Shown here: positions 58,791 to 64,000 of the stretch, in pieces
Layout: each line of letters starts with the position of its first letter
Numbering within the stretch: the first letter of the stretch is position 1
DNA from: Bog-375 sp049698695
Lineage (GTDB): Bacteria > Acidobacteriota > Terriglobia > Bryobacterales > Bryobacteraceae
Direction of reading: 5' to 3'
NCBI GenBank assembly: GCA_049698695.1
Contig: JBAVYH010000181.1
Coordinates: 7,295 to 71,294 of the forward strand
DNA: 64,000 nt
Translations under genes and position numbers: made by a program
Notes under the pieces: generated by a model
Told to the model about the DNA's origin: nothing
Databases searched by the model: none
What the model saw: only the letters and a program-made list of their open reading frames with translations

Positions 58791-61262
58791 CTATTCGTAC
58801 CTTAGCGCGGCCATCGGGTCCAGCCGCGCGGCGCGGCGTGCCGGCAGGTAACACGCGATCAGCGCTACGCCGGCCAGCAGTGCAGCGGTGGCGGCGAAGA
58901 TCACCGGGTCGCCCGGTTTGACCTCACTCAGCAGGCTCGCCAGCACGCGGCCGGCGGCGAACGCTCCGGCAATCCCCACAACCAGGCCCAGCACAGCCAG
59001 GCGCATGCCTTCGCGCAGCACTTCTCCCAGCACGCGTCCGCGGCTCGCCCCCAGCGACATCCGTATGCCGATCTCGCGCGTCCGCTGCCTCACCGCGTAC
59101 GCGAGCACGCCGTAGATTCCGATGGCCGCCAGCAGCGCCGCCAGCGCCGCAAACGAGCCTACCAGCAGACTGAGAAATTGCTGCCCCTCCGCCTGGCCGG
59201 CCACCACCTCGTCCATCGAGCGCACGCTGTAAAGCGGCAAGGTTGAATCGATCTGCGCCAGCGCGCGCCGCACCTGCGCCGTCACGCTGGAAGGCGGCAT
59301 GGAGGTGTGCAGAACCAGAAACAGGCGCGAATCTCCGTCGAAGGCGTCAAACGCCTCCGGCAGAGGTCTGTGAGTGAGGCCCCATTGCCGCACGTCACTC
59401 ACTACGCCAATCACCTGTTTCCACGGGCCGTTGTCGCTGCCCTGTGAAAACATCTTTCCCAGAGGGCTTTGATTCGGCCAGAAGTAGCGGGCCATGCTCT
59501 CATTGATCACGCACGGATAGACGATGCCGTTGGTCACATCCGCGGGCGGCGTGGTGCCGCTCTCCCAGATCGGGTCGAGGCGCATATCGTACTGGAGTGC
59601 CGTTTGGATGTCAGCCTGCGTGAACACGCGCCCCTGGAGCAATCGCACTCCCATGGCATGGAAATACTCCGGCGAGGCGCTATGCCTCTCTACCAGTTGG
59701 TTGCTCATCTCGCCTGTCTGCCCGCGCAGCTTGACATAGTAGTTGCTGCCTCCTTCCAGCGGCAGGTGATCGCTCAAAGCTACCGAATCCACTCCGCCGA
59801 CGCGCCGCGCTCGTTCCATCAGCGCCTCTGAGAAGTCGTACTTCTGCCGGTCGGTTTTGTAGCTGGCCTCGGGCAGTTGGACGGCCGCGGTCCAGACGCC
59901 CGCGCGGCGCACGCCGATGTCGAGGCTGCGCATCGCCGCGAAGTCCTTCAGCAGAAGACCCGCTGAAATCAGCAGGATGAGAGAGAGCGCAATCTCGGCC
60001 ACTACCAGGGCGTGGCTGGTGAACCGTCGCCGCCGCCCAGGGCTGACGGAACTCCCGGCCCCGCCTTTCAATTCCTCGTGCAAGTCGGGCCGCGACATCT
60101 GCAGCGCCGGGAACATGCCGAACAACACGCCCGTCACAATCGCCAGCGCAAACGTGAACGCCAGCACCGTTCCGTTTACCTGCACCACGTTGAACTCCGG
60201 CAGGCCATAGCTCTTGGCCCTGGAAAACAGGCTGACGCCGCCCCATGCCAGCAGCAGGCCGAGCGCGCCGCCCGCCACGGAAAGAAGCAAGCTCTCGGTC
60301 AGCAGTTGACGCATCAGCCGAACCCGAGATGCACCCAGCGCACTGCGGATGGCTACTTCCTTCTGCCGTGCCAGGGCCCTGGACAGCAGCAGGTTCGCCA
60401 CGTTCGCGCACGCGATCAGCAGCACCAGGCCGACCGCTCCCAGCATCAGGAACAGCGTGTCGCGGGAATCGCCGACCATATCGTCGCGCAGCGATGTCAC
60501 CGCGGCGCCCACCTTACCGTTCGAACCCGGATATTGCTTTTCGAGGCGCGCGGCGATGATCTTCAGATCCGCCAGGGCGGCCTTGGCCGAGACGCCGGGC
60601 TTCATCCTGCCGATAGCATTCGCCCAGTGGCTGCCGCGCCCGCCGTACAGCTTGGTATCCATGACTTGTGGAATCCAGAGCTGCGACTTCCACGGGAAGC
60701 GGAAGCTCGCCGGCATCACGCCCACAATCGTGTATTTCCGCGCATTCAGCTCGATCGACTGGCCCACCGCGTGAGGATCTCCGGCGAAACGGCTTTGCCA
60801 CAAGCCATAACTGAGGATCGCCACGTCATCCTTGCCCCGCACGTCTTCGCCGGCGGCCCAGGTCCGGCCCAGCAGCGGCCTGGCGCCGAGCAGGGAAAAG
60901 AAGTTCGCCTCCGTGGGCAGCGCGAGAACATGCTCCGGCCGTCCGCCGGCGCTGAGGTTCATGTCGCTGGGCCACGCGAACAGCGTCATGTCCTGGAAGG
61001 TGCTGTTTTGCGCCTTCCAATCCACGAAATCCGGCAAAGCAAACGGGTACTTTCCCGGCGCCGATTCGGTCTCATTCAGGCGTACCAACTGACCTGGATT
61101 GCGATACGGCAGCGGCCGCAGCAGGATGGTATCGATGATGCTGAAAATCGCCGTGTTGGCGCCGATGCCGATGGCCAGCGTGACAGCCGCAACCAGGGCA
61201 AATCCGCGCGCGTTCCCCAAGTTGCGGAACGCATACCGCAAGTCATGCAATAGGGTGGCCAT
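58791..61262 (-). CDS. ADOP-type FtsX/MacB-like permease
   Basis: This is an 823-residue membrane protein of the acidobacterial duplicated-orphan-permease (ADOP) family: two FtsX-like halves and two MacB_PCD periplasmic domains in one chain, eight TM helices in all. The start has LLHDLRYAFRNLGNARGFALVAAVTLAIGIGANTAIFSII (in parts); the second half ends LACYLPARRAARLDPMAALRYE, the classic 'PARRAaridPmeaLR' hallmark. There is no ABC ATPase nearby, as is usual for this family, so partners are unknown. It may move lipids or peptides or act as an envelope mechanotransmitter. ATG 61262 is the first Met before the hallmark. Confidence 0.95.
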   Translation of the reverse strand: MATLLHDLRYAFRNLGNARGFALVAAVTLAIGIGANTAIFSIIDTILLRPLPYRNPGQLVRLNETESAPGKYPFALPDFVDWKAQNSTFQDMTLFAWPSDMNLSAGGRPEHVLALPTEANFFSLLGARPLLGRTWAAGEDVRGKDDVAILSYGLWQSRFAGDPHAVGQSIELNARKYTIVGVMPASFRFPWKSQLWIPQVMDTKLYGGRGSHWANAIGRMKPGVSAKAALADLKIIAARLEKQYPGSNGKVGAAVTSLRDDMVGDSRDTLFLMLGAVGLVLLIACANVANLLLSRALARQKEVAIRSALGASRVRLMRQLLTESLLLSVAGGALGLLLAWGGVSLFSRAKSYGLPEFNVVQVNGTVLAFTFALAIVTGVLFGMFPALQMSRPDLHEELKGGAGSSVSPGRRRRFTSHALVVAEIALSLILLISAGLLLKDFAAMRSLDIGVRRAGVWTAAVQLPEASYKTDRQKYDFSEALMERARRVGGVDSVALSDHLPLEGGSNYYVKLRGQTGEMSNQLVERHSASPEYFHAMGVRLLQGRVFTQADIQTALQYDMRLDPIWESGTTPPADVTNGIVYPCVINESMARYFWPNQSPLGKMFSQGSDNGPWKQVIGVVSDVRQWGLTHRPLPEAFDAFDGDSRLFLVLHTSMPPSSVTAQVRRALAQIDSTLPLYSVRSMDEVVAGQAEGQQFLSLLVGSFAALAALLAAIGIYGVLAYAVRQRTREIGIRMSLGASRGRVLGEVLREGMRLAVLGLVVGIAGAFAAGRVLASLLSEVKPGDPVIFAATAALLAGVALIACYLPARRAARLDPMAALRYE

Positions 61263-61366
61263 ATAAATACCTAATACGTTGGCTATGCACTCGTTAGACG
61301 CATTTTCGCACGGGAGGTTTGGTGGAGGAGAGCAAGTTTTTCGGGTGCCGCGCCAAACACCCTGCG

Positions 61367-61395
61367 TTGACTGATACGGCATTTTGCCGTATATT
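61367..61395 (+). promoter_or_regulatory. Promoter with embedded operator of the tacAT-type operon
   Basis: TTGACT (61367-61372), exactly 17 bases, TATATT (61390-61395). Between them lies a perfect palindrome, arms ATACGGCA (61374-61381) and TGCCGTAT (61385-61392) with a 3 bp spacer, partly overlapping the -10 box. Binding here would block RNA polymerase. The predicted start of transcription is within a few bases of ATG 61405. Confidence 0.8.
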
Positions 61396-61404
61396 GAAAA
61401 TGCG

Positions 61405-61689
61405 ATGAAGCAGGAAGCTCAACCGACCGCCCGGTTGGAGGCGCGCTTGCCGCACGACGTGATGGCGCGCCTGAAGCGTGCCGCCGAAATCCAGGGTCGC
61501 ACGCTGACGGATTTTGTGGTGGCGGCCGCCGATGAAATGGCGTGCCGGGCGATCGAGCAAACCGAGATCATCCGCCTTTCGATCGAGGGCCAGCGCCAGA
61601 TCGCCGCGGCGATCCTCGATCCGCCCGCGCCGACACCCGCCCTCAAGCGAGCCGCCAAGCGGTACCGCCAACTGTTCGGCGTGGTATGA
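61405..61689 (+). CDS. DUF1778 ribbon-helix-helix antitoxin (TacA-like)
   Basis: This is a 94-residue antitoxin. TARLEARLPHDVMARLKRAAEIQGRTLTDFVVAAADEMA (in parts) is the DUF1778 ribbon-helix-helix region. The C-terminal helix and tail (PTPALKRAAKRYRQLF) neutralise the toxin by wrapping its active site. ATG 61405 is chosen because the -10 box ends nine bases before it; the upstream Met-like codon at 61384 lies inside the operator. The stop overlaps the toxin start as ATGA (61686-61689). Confidence 0.9.
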   Translation: MKQEAQPTARLEARLPHDVMARLKRAAEIQGRTLTDFVVAAADEMACRAIEQTEIIRLSIEGQRQIAAAILDPPAPTPALKRAAKRYRQLFGVV

Positions 61690-62204
61690 CCGCTGCCCCG
61701 TTTCGCTTCGAAACGCTCGGCGACGGGCATGACCGCGCCGCGTTCCGCTGCGGTGACGACGCTCTCGACAGGTATTTCCAGACTCAGGCGACCCAAGATG
61801 TCCGCCGCCGAATCACCAATTGTTTTGTGGTGGTTGAAACCGCCACTAGCCGGGTGGCAGCCTACTACACCCTATCGGCGGCGAGCATTCCCCTGATCGA
61901 TCTTCCGCCGCACGAGGCGAAGCGATTGCCGCGGTACCCCACCTTGCCGGCGGTTCGTATCGGACGCCTCGCCGTCGACCAGCGCCACCAACGGCGCGGT
62001 TTGGGCGAACTCATGTTGATGAACGCGGTACATCGGACCCTTCAGGACGCAGCGGCCGCGTTCGCCCTGCTGGTTGATGCCAAGAACGATCAGGCGGCCG
62101 CGTTCTACCAGCGATACGGATTCCGCCCGATCGCGGGCCAGCCCCGGACCCTGTTTCTGCCCCTCGCGACCGCACAAAAGACGCTGGTTAAGACCGCTCC
62201 CTGA
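61686..62204 (+). CDS. GNAT acetyltransferase toxin (TacT-like)
   Basis: This is a 172-residue GNAT toxin of the kind that acetylates aminoacyl-tRNA and stops translation. The N-terminus FETLGDGHDRAAFRCGDDALDRYF, middle VVVETATSRVAAYYTLSAASI and acetyl-CoA loop RIGRLAVDQRHQRRGLGELM (with the R/Q-x-x-G-x-G pattern) fit TacT/KacT. The terminal segment VDAKNDQAAAFYQRYGFRPI has the catalytic Tyr. Its stop TGA (62202-62204) is supplied by the left arm of the palindromic repeat at 62193-62252, so the last residues KTAP may come from repeat insertion. Confidence 0.92.
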   Translation: MTAAPFRFETLGDGHDRAAFRCGDDALDRYFQTQATQDVRRRITNCFVVVETATSRVAAYYTLSAASIPLIDLPPHEAKRLPRYPTLPAVRIGRLAVDQRHQRRGLGELMLMNAVHRTLQDAAAAFALLVDAKNDQAAAFYQRYGFRPIAGQPRTLFLPLATAQKTLVKTAP

Positions 62205-62252
62205 CGGTCGCGGCTCTGCTGCGCATCGGAGCCGCGACCGTAAGGGAGCGGT
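62193..62252. repeat. Palindrome-family-1 full element at the toxin stop codon
   Basis: Left arm 62193-62216 (ACCGCTCCCTGACGG...CGGCTC) and right arm 62229-62252 (GAGCCGCGACCGTAAGGGAGCGGT, given in parts elsewhere) pair with one mismatch and a 12 bp loop. The left arm overlaps the final 12 bases of the toxin gene, including its stop. Confidence 0.95.
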
Positions 62253-62341
62253 GCTTTGGGACTCCTGCCACGGGCTGCTAGGTTTGGCTAACGTGGCGTG
62301 CGAGGCTATTCTTGGGCGGTGCTTTAGAATAAAAGATCCGC

Positions 62342-63622
62342 ATGAGAAAGGTCATCACCCCTGCTTCTTCGCTCTCCGGCACCATCACGCTGCCGGGCGA
62401 TAAGTCTATTTCGCACCGGTATGCGCTGATTGCTTCCATCGCCGAAGGCGCAACCCGCATCCGCAACTACTCGACTGGCGCGGATTGCCACTCGACGCTC
62501 GGCTGCGTCCGCGCGCTCGGCATCGAAGTAGAGGGCTCCGGCACCGAGTTCGTCATCCATGGCCGCGGCCTGGACGGTTTGCGGCAGGCCGCCGGCGATC
62601 TCGATGCCGGCAATTCCGGCTCGACCATCCGCATGCTTTCCGGCATCCTGGCCGCGCAACCGTTTCCGAGCCGCCTGATCGGCGATGAGTCGCTGTCGCG
62701 CCGGCCCATGCAGCGCATCATGCAGCCGCTCGCCCAGATGGGAGCCAGCATCTGCGCACGCGAGGATAGGTTCCCGCCGCTCGAAATCTCCTGCGCGGTG
62801 TTGCATCCCATCGATTACGTGCTGCCCGTGCCCAGCGCGCAGGTGAAGACCTGCGTGCTGCTGGCCGGCCTGTATGCAGCCGGTCGCACCACCGTCACCG
62901 AGCCGATGCGCTCCCGCGATCACACCGAAATCGCGCTGCGTGAATTCGGCGCGGATCTCGCCGTGGAGCGTCGCACCATCGCGCTCACCGGCCGTCCCAA
63001 GCTTACCGCGCGCGAGCTCGCCGTCCCCGCGGATCTATCGTCGGCGGCGTTCTTCCTCGTGGCCGCGATGCTGGTGCCAGGCTCTGAGCTGACTATTCGC
63101 GGCGTCGGCCTCAACCCCACGCGCTCCGCGCTGCTCGATTTTCTGGTGGGGATGGGCGCCAATATCCGCATCCCCGAACTCGAAAGTCACAACGGCGAAC
63201 TGGTGGGGGATATCGTGGTGCGGTATTCGGAATTGCGCGGCGGCACGATTGACGGTGCGCTGGCCGCGGCGCTGATCGACGAAATTCCCGTGCTGGCCGT
63301 GCTCGGTGCAGCTACCGAGCAGGGGCTCATCGTGAAGGACGCCGCCGAGCTGCGCGTCAAGGAGACCGACCGAATACGCACCGTGGTCGACAACCTGCGC
63401 CGCGCCGGCATCGAAGCCGAAGAGCTTCCCGACGGAATGGCGATCCCCGGCCGCCAGAAGTTCCGAGCCGCCGAGTTCGCTTCCCACGGCGACCACCGCA
63501 TCGCCATGGCCTTCGCCGTCGGCGCGCTCTCTGGCGACGGCGCTTCCGTCATCGAAGGCGCCGAAGCCGCCTCGGTCTCCTTCCCCGAATTCTGGGAAAC
63601 GCTGTCGGCGTGCGTCGCGTGA
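62342..63622 (+). CDS. aroA: 3-phosphoshikimate 1-carboxyvinyltransferase (EPSP synthase)
   Basis: This is a 426-residue shikimate-pathway enzyme that joins phosphoenolpyruvate to shikimate-3-phosphate. LPGDKSISHRYALIASIAEG (about 18-37) carries the phosphate- and PEP-binding Lys/Ser/Arg; DAGNSGSTIRMLSGIL (about 89-104), EPMRSRDHTE (about 187) and the C-terminal DHRIAMAFAVGAL (about 385-397) are complete. The Ala after GNSGST that appears in class II, glyphosate-tolerant enzymes was not assessed. A TAGAAT box (62325-62330) ends 11 bases before ATG 62342. The gene is followed by a MITE-like element and then by holB. Confidence 0.97.
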   Translation: MRKVITPASSLSGTITLPGDKSISHRYALIASIAEGATRIRNYSTGADCHSTLGCVRALGIEVEGSGTEFVIHGRGLDGLRQAAGDLDAGNSGSTIRMLSGILAAQPFPSRLIGDESLSRRPMQRIMQPLAQMGASICAREDRFPPLEISCAVLHPIDYVLPVPSAQVKTCVLLAGLYAAGRTTVTEPMRSRDHTEIALREFGADLAVERRTIALTGRPKLTARELAVPADLSSAAFFLVAAMLVPGSELTIRGVGLNPTRSALLDFLVGMGANIRIPELESHNGELVGDIVVRYSELRGGTIDGALAAALIDEIPVLAVLGAATEQGLIVKDAAELRVKETDRIRTVVDNLRRAGIEAEELPDGMAIPGRQKFRAAEFASHGDHRIAMAFAVGALSGDGASVIEGAEAASVSFPEFWETLSACVA

Positions 63623-63636
63623 GCTAGGGAACAGGT

Positions 63637-63722
63637 AGGACAGACCATCGCCTTTCGTGGTCTGTCATGCTTCGCGGTGCACGACGGCTTGACAGACGAC
63701 AAAAACCGATCGTCTGTCCTAC
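63637..63722. repeat. MITE-like 86 bp element with GTAGGACAGAC terminal inverted repeats
   Basis: The left end GTAGGACAGACCATCG (63637-63652) and right end CGATCGTCTGTCCTAC (63707-63722) are inverted with 15 of 16 bases matching. A second inner pair GTCTGTC/GACAGAC (about 63660 and 63691) makes a cloverleaf-like double hairpin. No open frame is inside. The right end lies one base before the holB-like stop codon. Confidence 0.9.
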
Positions 63723-63723
63723 T

Positions 63724-64000
63724 TCACGCTGCGCGTAAAGTCACGATCAGCGCATCGAGCGCGATCGATTTCTGAATGTTGCGCCGCAGCAGGCGCACGA
63801 TCTCATCCACCTGCGCCACCGCGCGGCGAATCCAGGCGAACTCCACTTTCGCAGCCAGCGCTTCCAGCTCGCCGCGTATGTCCTGGTTGCGGATTTCGCC
63901 GCCGCCTTCGCACAGGATCAGCAGGTCGCGCAGCAGGCCATAGAGCGCCTCCAGGTGCAGCTCCAGCTTTTCGCTCTTGCTGCGGGCGATGGTCTCGGAA
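63724..64000 (-). CDS. holB: DNA polymerase III delta-prime subunit C-terminal part (cut by window edge)
   Basis: The visible 91 codons end at TGA 63724-63726 and run off the right edge. They read as an all-helical C-terminal clamp-loader domain: SKSEKLELHLEALYGLLRDLLILCEGG, LEALAAKVEFAWIRRAVAQVDEIV, LLRRNIQKSIALDALIVTLRAA (in parts). The final 'LLRRNIQxSIALDALIxxLR' is the delta-prime tail that packs in the clamp-loader collar. No AAA+ part is visible, so the assignment rests on the tail only. The MITE-like element lies one base beyond its stop. Confidence 0.75.
   Translation of the reverse strand, partial: SETIARSKSEKLELHLEALYGLLRDLLILCEGGGEIRNQDIRGELEALAAKVEFAWIRRAVAQVDEIVRLLRRNIQKSIALDALIVTLRAA

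Overview
The window reads as chromosomal DNA from a high-GC, Gram-negative, heterotrophic bacterium. It is most likely an acidobacterium of the Solibacter/Bryobacterales type. That placement is inferred from the ADOP-type FtsX permease, the many secreted proteins with a short signal peptide ending in AQ, the S1 protease carrying BACON-like repeats, a TonB-receptor/YfiR/hybrid-kinase operon, and a dispersed palindrome that reads SRDREGAV when translated. No rRNA, tRNA, CRISPR array, prophage or intact transposase was seen.

Layout. 0-7 kb: a cut-off iron alcohol dehydrogenase with an ABM-fold monooxygenase, a secreted GH16 glucanase, a flippase-like membrane protein, small secreted proteins, a CPBP protease and a BamE-like lipid-free exported protein. 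7-14 kb: a large secreted S1 protease with three near-identical BACON-like repeats, an O-antigen ligase/polymerase, a GT39-type glycosyltransferase with an in-frame palindromic element, and a TonB-domain protein. 14-18 kb: a Nudix hydrolase overlapping polX, an orphan Hpt protein and a DUF457 membrane protein. 18-27.5 kb: an RND efflux pair and a translationally coupled TonB receptor, YfiR and CHASE8/HAMP hybrid histidine kinase. 27.7-33.6 kb: an APC permease with a cytosolic Usp-like tail, a GT-C-like membrane protein with a small partner, and the CCA-adding enzyme.

33.6-44.3 kb is the accessory-looking stretch. It holds an FRG-domain protein and a one-TM protein between inverted copies of a repeat, a ROK kinase, a VapBC-like pair with a palindromic operator, a KdgK-like sugar kinase, a DUF4142 protein, a methyltransferase, a Cys-rich protein divergent from a small HTH protein, and a nitrilase-like protein that seems to lack catalytic residues. 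44.3-53.9 kb: an M23 peptidase coupled to an S9 peptidase, a DUF58 protein, galE, and exported TPR-like, propeller and GAF proteins. 54-64 kb: glgB divergent from an adenosine-deaminase-family gene, a REP palindrome cluster, a frameshifted DUF4926 gene, a secreted triple-repeat protein, an ADOP permease, a TacA/TacT-type toxin-antitoxin operon with a well-formed promoter/operator, aroA, and the C-terminal end of a holB-like gene.

The most unusual signals are non-coding. First, at three loci a short degenerate direct copy of one end of a core gene (cca, a methyltransferase, the deaminase) lies on the far side of an inserted segment. Second, a palindromic element family has at least four good and two decayed members; one is inside a reading frame, and one supplies the stop codon of a toxin gene. 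Third, there are two further palindrome families and one MITE-like element.
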